A stretch of 36,941 nt of DNA from Bacteroidota bacterium. Its GTDB lineage: Bacteria > Bacteroidota > Bacteroidia > AKYH767-A > OLB10. The notes below the pieces were generated by a model that saw only the letters and a list, made by a program, of their open reading frames with translations, had not been told where the DNA came from and searched no databases. Shown one piece after another: positions 24,418 through 32,288 of the stretch (its first letter is position 1; each line of letters begins with the position of its first letter). The translations under genes and the position numbers were made by a program. The DNA lies in NCBI GenBank assembly GCA_025352785.1, contig JANXSD010000084.1:1-36941 (forward strand). The letters run 5' to 3'.

Positions 24418-25533
24418 CTATTTAAAGGTATTCGCTAAATATTTTTGTGCACATTTTTTCCAAAATGACATAAAACTATTTCCTGTAGGTTCGATAGAGG
24501 GGAACATCCATTCTCTTTCATCAAATAAAGCTTTGTAATGATTTGCAGTTGGATGTTCTTTAGCAATTATTATAGGAAATTTAGTATCTGCAATTAATTT
24601 TGAAAACTCGCCCGTAAATAGTTGAAGCCCCTTAATGTTTTCCCCAAGTGCTAAAATAAAATTTAGCACCAAATCTGAAATGGGGAATTTTTTGAAATGC
24701 GATGGTTCAAGTAATAGAATCCGATTCGCGTTTAAATCACATCTCCAGAGTGGATCTAAATTATAAGAGTTATAAATTAGTAATGGTAAGTTGGGATCGA
24801 CAGTAATTGGATGCGTATCTGGTAATTCCGTTGTGTATAAAAAGGGTATATTATCCTGAAGAATTTTTGGAACTTCTGTATTGGATAACTCTTCATAAGA
24901 TTTATCCAGAAAAGTTTCTTTATCAGATGTTGAACAATATTTATTGATATTTTCTTGATTGCAATAATATTTTTTGCTGCTAAATGTCATTGCAACCCAT
25001 TGCCAACTCAATGAATTACTAGCTAAATCTCCATCTAATAGATGGTAATACATCCATCTCGACGGTGAACTCCAATGAGCTTTTGCAATATTTGTACAAA
25101 TGGATGCGACATACATTCGCAAATGGTTATGCATATATCCATTTTTAATTAATAATTTAATACTGTTATCTATTGCTGTGATAGTAGTATTTCCATTTAT
25201 AACATTTTTGGGTATATTAAAATTTACTACCTCAGTTTGTGTATTTATAAGATCATCAAATATTTTATCCCCTTCACGTAACCATATTTTTTGCCAATAT
25301 TCTCGCCATGCCAATTCAAAAATTAAATTATGCGCAGATGTTAAAGTATGTTTGGATAATACATTATCCATAATTTGTTTTGTACTAATAGCACCTTTTG
25401 ATAAATAGGGAGATAGATAAGTAACTTTACCATTTAAGTAATTTCTTGTTTTTGAATAAGCGATGGGATCAATTTCATTGATACGATTTAAGATTGATAA
25501 GTAATCAGTTGGGAAATATAAGTTAATTGACAT
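24418..25533 (-). CDS. Photolyase/cryptochrome-like FAD protein with apparently swapped domains
   Basis: The protein has 371 residues. Residues 1 to about 215 match the helical FAD-binding domain of photolyases: YLSPYLSKGAIS, ELAWREYWQKIWLREG, GYMHNHLRMYVASICTNIAK, and WMYYHLLDGDLASNSLSWQW. In ordinary photolyases this domain follows an N-terminal alpha/beta antenna domain; here it is at the very start. After a linker, residues about 265-371 (ANRILLLEPSHFKKFP, LQLFTGEF, FPIIIAKEHPTANHYKALF) look like an alpha/beta domain of photolyase type placed at the C-terminus. The function could be DNA repair, light sensing or another flavin reaction. The start codon overlaps the flavin reductase stop by one base (TAATG), and the photolyase-like gene is next, so they form one operon. 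Confidence 0.8.
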   Translation of the reverse strand: MSINLYFPTDYLSILNRINEIDPIAYSKTRNYLNGKVTYLSPYLSKGAISTKQIMDNVLSKHTLTSAHNLIFELAWREYWQKIWLREGDKIFDDLINTQTEVVNFNIPKNVINGNTTITAIDNSIKLLIKNGYMHNHLRMYVASICTNIAKAHWSSPSRWMYYHLLDGDLASNSLSWQWVAMTFSSKKYYCNQENINKYCSTSDKETFLDKSYEELSNTEVPKILQDNIPFLYTTELPDTHPITVDPNLPLLIYNSYNLDPLWRCDLNANRILLLEPSHFKKFPISDLVLNFILALGENIKGLQLFTGEFSKLIADTKFPIIIAKEHPTANHYKALFDEREWMFPSIEPTGNSFMSFWKKCAQKYLANTFK

Positions 25534-26009
25534 TAAGCGCGAATAATTTTTTTAGATCTTAAAATATCAAGTGTAAGTGGCCTCTCCTCATTTAGATTTT
25601 TATAAGAAATCACTTCACATATTGTTGCCCAGTGATCACCAACATCAATCCATTCCAAAACAACTAAGTGAATGAATGCACATGCTTCTTGCAATACATG
25701 AAATTCATTCCTCTTTATCAATGGAGCTTTTAGCATAGCGATTTTGTCATGAGAATTGCCACTCGTTTTGCCTAATAATTTTACAAGAGTGTATTGATTA
25801 CTCGATAAAAGTTGTAAAATAAAACTAGGATGCGCCATTACATTTTTAAGCGTACAAGTGTTCTTATATATCCCTACTACGAATCGTTTGGGTTGCATAG
25901 AGAGGGCAGTAACATACGTGCAAATATTCATGTTGTTATTATTTTCGCGGTAAGAAGAAACACTGTAGACTGGTCCATCAATTCGGTTCCATGGTTTTTT
26001 CCTTGTCAT
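25533..26009 (-). CDS. Flavin reductase-like FMN-binding protein
   Basis: The 158-residue protein has the split-barrel flavin reductase fold: VYSVSSYRENNNNMNICTYV near the N-terminus, then ALSMQPKRFVVGIYKNTCTL, PSFILQLLSSNQYTLVKLLG and CAFIHLVVLEWIDVGDHWAT, in the order seen in FMN-binding reductases. It would bind FMN and reduce flavin using NAD(P)H, or act as an FMN-dependent oxygenase partner. It is one base from both neighbours on the same strand, between two photolyase-family genes, which suggests it supplies or keeps flavin reduced for them; this is inferred from context. Length is typical. Confidence 0.85.
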   Translation of the reverse strand: MTRKKPWNRIDGPVYSVSSYRENNNNMNICTYVTALSMQPKRFVVGIYKNTCTLKNVMAHPSFILQLLSSNQYTLVKLLGKTSGNSHDKIAMLKAPLIKRNEFHVLQEACAFIHLVVLEWIDVGDHWATICEVISYKNLNEERPLTLDILRSKKIIRA

Positions 26010-27478
26010 TATTTTTTTGCTAATTCGTTCAATGCAATTTCTTGTAAATAATTAAAACGTTCAGGGTTCATTTTATTTACTTGATGTACCATCATGCTCA
26101 TTCGAGGATTTTTTGCAAAGGAATGTTGATGTTTATGAATAAAATTCCAGTATAAGGCATCCCATGTAATACACCAATCTCCCGCCTTATAATCACTCAT
26201 TTTTAAAATATAATTTGATCCAGAAATATAAGGCTTCGTACTCATGAAACCACCATCTGCAAATTGGCTCATGCCAAAAACATTTGGCACCATTACCCAA
26301 TCGTAGGAGTCTATAAATACTTCCATAAACCATTTATATACTTCTTCAGGATCGAATTCGCTCAAAAGCATATAATTCCCTAGTACCATCAATCGCTCAA
26401 TATGATGACAATAAGCATTCGCTTTCAATTTCTTTATTGTTTCATCTATTGGAGGTATACCAGTTGTTCCTTCATAGAAAGATTTCGGAATTTTTCGATG
26501 ATGATCCCAATAATTTTTCTTTCTTACTTCAACACCTTTTAAGGAATAAACAGCTCGTATAAATTCGCGCCAACCTAATACTTGTCGAATAAATCCTTCT
26601 AATGAATTTAATGGAATATTATTTTTGTTAGAAATGTTTATTGCTTTTTCAATTACTTGTTGTGGTTCAAGCAAACCAATATTAAGCATCGGTGTTAGGA
26701 TACTATGAAACAAAAATGTTTCATTCTTCACTATTGCATCTTGATAAATTCCATAATTCTGAAATCGTTCCTCTAAAAAAGTATCAAGCCAATTTTCGGC
26801 ATCATGATGCGTAATGGGATAAACAAAAGACTTCGTTTCCCCGAAATTAATTGAAAATTTCTTGTCTACATAATCGATTGCTTCATTAACAAATTTATTA
26901 GCAGTATTTTTTTGAAAAGCGGGAATAATCGTTTTTGTAGGAATTTTTTTTCGGTTCTCAACGTCGTAAGTCCATTTCCCTCCCAATGGTTTTTCATTTG
27001 TGATTAAAATATTGAATCGCTTTCGTTGATCAATGTAAAATTCAGTTTGAAAAAATCTTTTTTTATCTTTGAAGTAATCAGTTAAATAATTTAGAGTACA
27101 AATAAAATTTAAACTTTCATTTTTTATTAGCTTTATAGTGTTAACCGCTGCATAACGATTTATTCTTCTTTCAAGAAGATAATCTACAACATCACAATAG
27201 TGAATAGTATTTACTCCTGAGAGTTTGAAATGCTCGAACAATATTTTTGTGTTTGCTAATACATCATCACATTCAATATATTTTACCTTATGTTTTTTTA
27301 AGGTTAATTGATCCACATAGTATTTCATAGAAGCTCTGTGCAAAACTAATTTCTTCTTGTGGAAATTATATTGATTAAAAAATAGCACATCCTCAATGAT
27401 CCAAATTTCTCTGGAAGTATCAACGGATGGGTGATCCTTAAAAAGTTGATGTGGGAATATTAATGTTATTTCTTTCAT
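26009..27478 (-). CDS. FeS-BCP/CryPro-type photolyase homologue lacking most cluster cysteines
   Basis: The protein has 489 residues from ATG 27478 (MKEITLIFPHQLFKDH); an in-frame start at 27541 would overlap the divergent SDR gene. The N-terminal domain (ITLIFPHQLF, IWIIEDVLFF) and C-terminal FAD domain (GFIRQVLGWREFIRAVY, HHIERLMVLGNYMLL, WVMVPNVFGMSQFADGGFMS, NPRMSMMV) match prokaryotic (6-4) photolyases such as Agrobacterium PhrB. In PhrB four Cys hold a [4Fe-4S] cluster. Here the segment equivalent to CxxC reads YKAGDW, and only the third position keeps a Cys (DWC); the first ligand region reads TGIPPI. A cluster is therefore unlikely. It starts the operon with the flavin reductase and the FAD-domain protein. 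Confidence 0.9.
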   Translation of the reverse strand: MKEITLIFPHQLFKDHPSVDTSREIWIIEDVLFFNQYNFHKKKLVLHRASMKYYVDQLTLKKHKVKYIECDDVLANTKILFEHFKLSGVNTIHYCDVVDYLLERRINRYAAVNTIKLIKNESLNFICTLNYLTDYFKDKKRFFQTEFYIDQRKRFNILITNEKPLGGKWTYDVENRKKIPTKTIIPAFQKNTANKFVNEAIDYVDKKFSINFGETKSFVYPITHHDAENWLDTFLEERFQNYGIYQDAIVKNETFLFHSILTPMLNIGLLEPQQVIEKAINISNKNNIPLNSLEGFIRQVLGWREFIRAVYSLKGVEVRKKNYWDHHRKIPKSFYEGTTGIPPIDETIKKLKANAYCHHIERLMVLGNYMLLSEFDPEEVYKWFMEVFIDSYDWVMVPNVFGMSQFADGGFMSTKPYISGSNYILKMSDYKAGDWCITWDALYWNFIHKHQHSFAKNPRMSMMVHQVNKMNPERFNYLQEIALNELAKK

Positions 27479-27517
27479 GACATACAAACAAAGTGAGTAG
27501 TCATTTGTTAACATTTT

Positions 27518-28234
27518 ATGGAAAAACTTAAAGATAAGCATGTGCTAATTGTGGGTGCAACTGGAAGCATTGGCGAACAAACAGTAAAGCAGCTTAGCCA
27601 GTCGGGTGCTATTGTGTACTCGACAAGTAGAGATGCTGATCGCTTAATAACATTTACTTCAAGCTATGGTATTCCTATTTCACGGCAATTTGAAATGGAT
27701 ATTACTTCTCTACAGCAAGTGAATGAAGTAGCGGAAAAAATTCATCAATCAATACCAGCAATTGATATTCTTATTAATGCAGCGGGAATTGGAATAATAA
27801 AACCCTTCGAGCAATTAACAGATTCAGATTTCAGGAAATCAATTGATGTAAATCTAATGGGTGCCTTTAATTTAGTGCAAGCATTTCTTCCTGCTATGAA
27901 GGTCCAAAAGAAAGGATTGATCATTAATATACCAGGAGTTTTAGGAAAGACTCCTATGGCTGGCGCTGCCGCTTATGCAGCGAGTAAGTACGGATTAAAT
28001 GGGATGATGAAATCACTTCGAGAAGAATTAAAGCGTACCGATATCAGAATTACTCAATTGTTTTTGGGAGGTGTTGATTCTTCTTTTTGGGATACCATTG
28101 ATTTAAAAGTACAACGTGATAAAATGATACTTGCAGAAGAAGCAGCGAAAGCAATTTGGTTCTTGTGTCAACAGCCCATATCTGGCGTTATTTCTGAGAT
28201 GGTGATACAGCCATTTAATCATCAAGTAATTTAA
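27518..28234 (+). CDS. Short-chain dehydrogenase/reductase family protein
   Basis: The 238-residue protein has the SDR Rossmann fold: the nucleotide-binding GATGSIGE at 13-20, the NAAG motif near 89, and YAASK containing the catalytic Tyr and Lys. The usual catalytic Ser about 13 residues before the Tyr is missing; the segment reads NIPGVLGKTPMAGAAAY. Activity may therefore be reduced or altered. SDR genes of this type accompany photolyase/cryptochrome genes in many bacteria. Start is the ATG at 27518, 40 bases from the divergent photolyase start. It is followed after 20 bases by the DUF2805 gene. The substrate is not predictable. Confidence 0.88.
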   Translation: MEKLKDKHVLIVGATGSIGEQTVKQLSQSGAIVYSTSRDADRLITFTSSYGIPISRQFEMDITSLQQVNEVAEKIHQSIPAIDILINAAGIGIIKPFEQLTDSDFRKSIDVNLMGAFNLVQAFLPAMKVQKKGLIINIPGVLGKTPMAGAAAYAASKYGLNGMMKSLREELKRTDIRITQLFLGGVDSSFWDTIDLKVQRDKMILAEEAAKAIWFLCQQPISGVISEMVIQPFNHQVI

Positions 28235-28254
28235 AATTATCAAATAGATTTATT

Positions 28255-28533
28255 ATGTCGATTGTATTAAACATTGTTGATGTGGACAGAATTATTGAAA
28301 TGGCATGGGAAGATCGAACACCCTTTGAGGCTATTAAAAATCAGTTTGGATTAAGCGAATCAATGGTCATTCGTTTGATGCGTGCTGAAATGAAACGTAG
28401 TAGTTTCAATATGTGGAGAGAAAGGGTTCAGGAGAGAAATACCAAACATGTGGCAAAAAAATGTGATGATGTTCATCGATTTAAAAGTAGTCGTCAACGC
28501 GTGATCTGTAACAATAAAGTTAGTAAGCGATAG
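28255..28533 (+). CDS. TIGR03643/DUF2805 family protein
   Basis: The 92-residue protein matches the DUF2805 pattern: DVDRIIEMAWEDRTPFEAIK, QFGLSESMVIRLMRAEMKRS, SFNMWRERVQERNTKHVAKK. The first half is helical and resembles a helix-turn-helix; the second half is basic. Family members are small proteins of unknown function often encoded with cryptochrome/photolyase, SDR and DUF2256 genes, as here with photolyases and an SDR. It follows the SDR gene by 20 bases and is probably co-transcribed. The C-terminal tail (about 70-92) is less conserved. DNA or RNA binding is possible but unproven. Confidence 0.85.
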   Translation: MSIVLNIVDVDRIIEMAWEDRTPFEAIKNQFGLSESMVIRLMRAEMKRSSFNMWRERVQERNTKHVAKKCDDVHRFKSSRQRVICNNKVSKR

Positions 28534-28578
28534 GATTATTTGGCAACGTAAATCTTCCATAGAAATTTTAAATAAAAT

Positions 28579-28615
28579 ACAAATAATAGCACCAAATTAT
28601 GGGGCTATTATTTGT
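28579..28615. terminator. Bidirectional hairpin between the DUF2805 and dinB-like genes
   Basis: ACAAATAATAGC (28579-28590) and GCTATTATTTGT (28604-28615) form a perfect 12-bp stem, with further C-G pairing inside, between convergent genes. T-rich and A-rich flanks would allow use on both strands, though the T tracts are short. Confidence 0.65.
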
Positions 28616-28635
28616 AAACTAATTTCAACAATAAA

Positions 28636-29115
28636 TTATTTTTTCAAAAAACTTAATTGTCCTAAATGATATGCCAAATGATTAGTTCGACTGATGATTA
28701 CATTCAACCGATTGCGATGTGGTTCTTTTGCAAAATCTTCTGAAGATACGGAGGTGTGTTTTGCAAACCATTCATCAGGTGTTAAACTACTAAAATGCTT
28801 TTCAAGAATGGCAGTGGAGCCATTCCAATAATTTCTTAGTTCAGAAACGGTTGGAATTTCCATAACCGATTTATCTGGCTTAGCTAAAAAGGGATCATTC
28901 AATTGCGAATAAGATTGTTCGCCAAAACCTAATAATGGCAAGATTTTATCATTAACTGCTGTAAGATGTCCTAATAAATAAATTCCTCTGTTGCGTTTAG
29001 GAGCTACTTCGTTCTGCATTTGTTCATCAGTAAGTTCATTGAACAATTTATTTGCGTTTTGCACTTGAGCATTCCAGCTATCAAGTACCATTTTAACCAT
29101 TAATTGATTTGTCAT
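28636..29115 (-). CDS. DinB-like (YfiT/DinB) family protein
   Basis: The 159-residue protein has the four-helix DinB fold with the three spaced metal-binding histidines: His50 in LLGHLTAVNDKIL, and the pair in the C-terminal RTNHLAYHLGQLSFL. The N-terminal helix (MVKMVLDSWNAQVQNANKLF) and middle insertion are typical of Bacteroidota DinB-like proteins. The family includes thiol-dependent transferases (mycothiol/bacillithiol S-transferase-like) and DNA-damage-induced proteins of unknown activity; no specific substrate is indicated. It is transcribed divergently from an HxlR regulator, and its promoter is framed by two palindromes, so it is probably that regulator's target. Confidence 0.85.
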   Translation of the reverse strand: MTNQLMVKMVLDSWNAQVQNANKLFNELTDEQMQNEVAPKRNRGIYLLGHLTAVNDKILPLLGFGEQSYSQLNDPFLAKPDKSVMEIPTVSELRNYWNGSTAILEKHFSSLTPDEWFAKHTSVSSEDFAKEPHRNRLNVIISRTNHLAYHLGQLSFLKK

Positions 29116-29176
29116 TTATTTGATTTTTTAAAATAATAAATATTGTTTAGTTTATTTCTACTAAGTTTGCTTACAA

Positions 29177-29226
29177 TTGCATAATGCAAGTATTGGCAAA
29201 AGTAATCGAATAGTTGCAAAATGCAA
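29177..29226. promoter_or_regulatory. Twin palindromic operators framing the dinB-like promoter
   Basis: TTGCATAATGCAA (29177-29189) and TTGCAAAATGCAA (29214-29226) are near-identical dyads with centres 37 bases apart. Between and within them lies a minus-strand promoter: TTG (29226-29224) in one dyad, a 19-base spacer, and TACTTTTG (29204-29197) as -7 element. Transcription toward the dinB-like gene would start near 29190, at the edge of the other dyad. The divergent HxlR regulator is the natural candidate to bind both and repress. The sites and promoter are seen; binding is inferred. Confidence 0.75.
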
Positions 29227-29257
29227 GTGTTTTCTAAAAAAAGTTTATTTAAGAAAA

Positions 29258-29671
29258 GTGGAGAATCAAAAATCGCAATGCCCCATTAACTTGTCGTTGG
29301 AAGTGTTTGGTGATAAATGGAGCTTACTTATTATTAGAGATTTGATGTTTGCTGACAAACGTTACTTTGGTGAATTCTTGCAATCAGAGGAAAAAATTGC
29401 TTCTAATATTTTAACGGACAGACTAAATATGCTTGAAGAGAAAGATATCATTACAAAAGTAAAGGATCCCGATCACAAACTAAAATATATATATTCGCTT
29501 ACGAAAAAGGGAATTGATTTATTGCCAATAATGACAGCAATAGGAGTATGGGGGATGACTCATCAACCCTATAATAAAGATATTATTTGCCATGCCAAAA
29601 AAATCATGAAAGGCGGTAAGCTGGTATTGGAATCCATGAAAAAGCAGTTAGCAAAACAACATTTGAAATAA
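29258..29671 (+). CDS. HxlR-type winged-helix transcriptional regulator
   Basis: From the GTG at 29258 the protein has 137 residues. It has the HxlR signature: CPINLSLEVFGDKWSLLIIR, with the family Cys near the N-terminus, then DLMFADKRYFGEFL, the recognition region KIASNILTDRLNMLEEKDII and the wing KVKDPDHKLKYIYSLTKKGI. A TTG start at 29177 would translate through the operator palindromes and add 27 unconserved residues, so the GTG is preferred. HxlR proteins are dimeric and often respond to reactive electrophiles through the Cys. It is divergent from the dinB-like gene and shares the operator region with it. Confidence 0.9.
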   Translation: MENQKSQCPINLSLEVFGDKWSLLIIRDLMFADKRYFGEFLQSEEKIASNILTDRLNMLEEKDIITKVKDPDHKLKYIYSLTKKGIDLLPIMTAIGVWGMTHQPYNKDIICHAKKIMKGGKLVLESMKKQLAKQHLK

Positions 29672-29830
29672 GATCATTTATTTTTCTTAAAAAAAGCATG
29701 ATGAGATTTAGTATTCTTCATTTTATACTTCTAGAAATGTTATGATATAATTCCTTAATCCATGACTCTCAAATGAGTTTTCTTTCAATATCATTTTCTA
29801 ATGTAGCTTAGCGCTATTATTTCAATCATC

Positions 29831-30340
29831 ATGAATGCATATTTAGAAATCACGTTAAGGACATGCACGGTTTACTTATTTATTGTTGCCGCCATTCGGT
29901 TATTTGGTAAAACGGAACTCGCACAGCTATCGGTAACGGATCTGGTTTTTATTTTGCTCATCAGTAATTCAGTACAAAATGCGATGCTGGGTCCTGATAG
30001 TAGCCTTAGTGGTGGGTTAATCGCCGCATCGAGTTTATTTATTTTGAATAGCATTATTAAGCGATTGACTTTTAGAAACAAGACCATCAATAAATTTTTG
30101 CAAGGCGAACCCATCATGTTAGTTCACAATGGCGTCTTATTAGAGGAGCATCTAAAAAAAGTGCATATCACTCATGCGGAGTTGGAGGCCGCAATTCGAG
30201 AGCATGGAGTAACAGATGTAACTCATGTTAACCTAGCAATTTTAGAGGCTGATGGAAACATTTCTATTTTATCTGATGATTTTCAAAAGCGAACTGTTAA
30301 ACGTAGAAAGGCACATCGAACCATTCAAAAGGAATTCTAG
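29831..30340 (+). CDS. DUF421 (YetF-like) membrane protein
   Basis: The 169-residue protein has two to three N-terminal membrane segments (TLRTCTVYLFIVAAIRLFGK, DLVFILLISNSVQNAM, SGGLIAASSLFILNSIIKRL) followed by the cytoplasmic DUF421 domain with the typical LQGEPIMLVHNGVLLEEHLK, ELEAAIREHGV and VNLAILEADGNISIL motifs. The family is widespread, often stress- or sporulation-linked in Firmicutes, with no known biochemical activity. It stands alone between the HxlR gene and the convergent SPOR gene. No clear promoter match was found in front of it. Confidence 0.88.
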   Translation: MNAYLEITLRTCTVYLFIVAAIRLFGKTELAQLSVTDLVFILLISNSVQNAMLGPDSSLSGGLIAASSLFILNSIIKRLTFRNKTINKFLQGEPIMLVHNGVLLEEHLKKVHITHAELEAAIREHGVTDVTHVNLAILEADGNISILSDDFQKRTVKRRKAHRTIQKEF

Positions 30341-30362
30341 TATTTAAATGTACTGCTGCATT

Positions 30363-30761
30363 TCAAAGATCTGGAAGCCGTACATCATCATTAACGATAA
30401 AAGCTGTTGTATAACGATCGCCTAACTTTTTTAAAAAACCTTGTGCTTCGAGCCTTGAACCAAAATCACCAACACGTACTTTAAAATTGGGTTGGTGGTA
30501 AACCAAATAAGCCCCAACTTGAGGAAAAGCACTTACAAAATCAGTTTTTATCTCTTGAGCTTTTGCTCTTTCAGACCCAAAATAAATCTGAATACGATAT
30601 CCTGGCATACTCATTTTTGTTGCGTTAATCTTTTTATAACGCTCAACTAGCAGATTCGCAAGACTATCCTGTTTGAGCGAGGTCCTCTCTTGTGCTTTTG
30701 ACAAAGTAGGGAAAAGAGTGAATCCGAAAAGTAAAAGGAATAGCATGGTTGTATTTCTCAT
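30363..30761 (-). CDS. Exported SPOR-domain protein
   Basis: From the ATG at 30761 (MRNTTMLFLLLFGFTLFPTL) the protein has 132 residues; a longer in-frame start gives an atypical N-terminus before the signal peptide. The signal peptide is followed by a short linker and a SPOR domain (about 55-130): GYRIQIYFGSERAKAQEIKT, YLVYHQPNFKVRVGDF, EAQGFLKKL. SPOR domains bind denuded peptidoglycan glycan strands at division sites. It is probably a small periplasmic or lipid-free cell-wall protein. It is convergent with the DUF421 gene with only 22 bases between stops, and divergent from the act operon. Confidence 0.88.
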   Translation of the reverse strand: MRNTTMLFLLLFGFTLFPTLSKAQERTSLKQDSLANLLVERYKKINATKMSMPGYRIQIYFGSERAKAQEIKTDFVSAFPQVGAYLVYHQPNFKVRVGDFGSRLEAQGFLKKLGDRYTTAFIVNDDVRLPDL

Positions 30762-30899
30762 GATCCAAAAGTAAAGAAACCAAAGATTTTTCTTGTGGAA
30801 GATTCGGTAATTTTTCAATATAAAGACCTTGACAACTTAGATCGAATATAAATTTTAAATTTTCTGCTCAGTTTTATGGGTTCGCGAATTAGTTTGTGC

Positions 30900-30907
30900 T
30901 ATTTTTG
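30900..30907 (+). promoter_or_regulatory. Candidate -7 element of the act operon
   Basis: TATTTTTG matches TAnnTTTG and would start transcription near 30914, upstream of the preferred actA ATG at 30984. No TTG is present at the ideal -33 position. A second, weaker candidate (TTG 30829-30831 with TAAATTTT 30849-30856) lies further upstream. Confidence 0.4.
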
Positions 30908-30983
30908 GCGGCGGGAAAAAAGACTTTTATTGTCAGAAATGAGTAAAATAAACCTTATTCCACAAACGTCTAAACAATCTAAT

Positions 30984-32225
30984 ATGTTGCGTTACGTACC
31001 CAGGTACCTGAGTTTCACGCTTTTAGCGTTTATCTTGAACGTGATTACCTTGTCTCCAAGCATCGCTCAACCAAACGGTGAAGCGCTGTTTAAGCAGAAC
31101 TGTACCTCCTGCCATGTAGTAGGTGATAACAAGGTAGTTGGTCCAGGATTAAAGAATGTCCATAAAAAACAAAGCGATGAATGGCTTTTGAAGTGGATTA
31201 AGAATTCACAAGCCTTCATAAAATCTGGTGATCCAGATGCGGTGAAGATCTACGAAGAGTTCAATAAAATTGCTATGCCAGCATTTGCATTGAAGGAAGA
31301 CGAGATCAAATCGATTATTGCATACATTAAAACTGAAAGCGATAAGGCACCTGTTATAGCTCCAGGAACTACGGATGCAGGAACTGGTGCAGCTGTTGAG
31401 TCTAAAGAAACATCACCACTTGTATACTTATTAGTGTTAGTTCTCATTATTGGATTATATGCTATTTTAAATAGAGTACAAAAGGGGTTAGAGCGCGTTG
31501 TTCGTCAACGTGACGGTGAGGCAGAACCTATTGTATTGAAAGGAAAAACGCGAACAAAGCATTGGATTCGTGAACACAAAAAACTTATTGCAATCCTATT
31601 AATAGTAGGAATGGTGTATGGCAGTGTTAAAGGGTGGGATGCCTTAGCTGGAATTGGGATTTCGCAAGGATATCAACCTGATCAGCCGATTAAATTCTCG
31701 CATAAATTACATGCAGGAACCAATAAAATTGATTGTCGTTATTGCCATTCAGGAGCTGAAAAAGCGAAGAATGCGAATATTCCTTCTGCTAATGTATGTA
31801 TGAATTGTCATAAATATGTTCAGTCAGGACCAAAATACGGAACGGAAGAAATTTCTAAGATTTATAAAGCTATTGATTTTGATCCTGCAAAAGGAGTTTA
31901 TGGTACAAATCAAAAGCCGATTCAGTGGATTCGAATTCACAACTTGCCAGACTTAGCATATTTCAACCATTCTCAACACGTAAAAGTGGGTAAGGTAGAA
32001 TGCCAAACTTGTCATGGTCCAGTTCAAGAAATGGAGCAAGTGCAACAGTTTTCTCCACTTACAATGGGATGGTGTATCAATTGTCATCGCAATACAGAAG
32101 TAAAAATGGAAGGCAATGGCTACTACACCAAGTTGCATACCGATTTATTGAAAAAATATGGACCACAAGCTAAACTTACGGTTGATAAAATCGGTGGTTT
32201 GGAATGTGCTCGTTGTCATTATTAA
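30984..32225 (+). CDS. actA: Alternative complex III subunit ActA with fused monohaem cytochrome c domain
   Basis: From the ATG at 30984 the protein has 413 residues: a signal peptide (MLRYVPRYLSFTLLAFILNV), a class I cytochrome c domain with haem motif CTSCH at 40-44 and axial Met in AMPAFAL, a membrane segment (LVYLLVLVLIIGLYAI), a second near HKKLIAILLIVGMVYG, then a C-terminal multihaem part with CRYCH, CMNCH, CQTCH, CINCH and CARCH. That gives six haem c sites, five as in pentahaem ActA plus one extra. Longer starts (30876, 30939) are possible but lie upstream of the signal peptide. ActA carries electrons from quinol oxidation. actB follows after 63 bases. Confidence 0.92.
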   Translation: MLRYVPRYLSFTLLAFILNVITLSPSIAQPNGEALFKQNCTSCHVVGDNKVVGPGLKNVHKKQSDEWLLKWIKNSQAFIKSGDPDAVKIYEEFNKIAMPAFALKEDEIKSIIAYIKTESDKAPVIAPGTTDAGTGAAVESKETSPLVYLLVLVLIIGLYAILNRVQKGLERVVRQRDGEAEPIVLKGKTRTKHWIREHKKLIAILLIVGMVYGSVKGWDALAGIGISQGYQPDQPIKFSHKLHAGTNKIDCRYCHSGAEKAKNANIPSANVCMNCHKYVQSGPKYGTEEISKIYKAIDFDPAKGVYGTNQKPIQWIRIHNLPDLAYFNHSQHVKVGKVECQTCHGPVQEMEQVQQFSPLTMGWCINCHRNTEVKMEGNGYYTKLHTDLLKKYGPQAKLTVDKIGGLECARCHY

Positions 32226-32288
32226 CAAAGGAATTTATTCCTGATCTGATCATTAACGTATCAACAGTCATTTGCCATAATAATTAGT

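Noticed and set aside
29177-29257. TTG-started N-terminal extension of the HxlR regulator
   Set aside because: It would translate both operator palindromes; the GTG at 29258 gives the usual family length.
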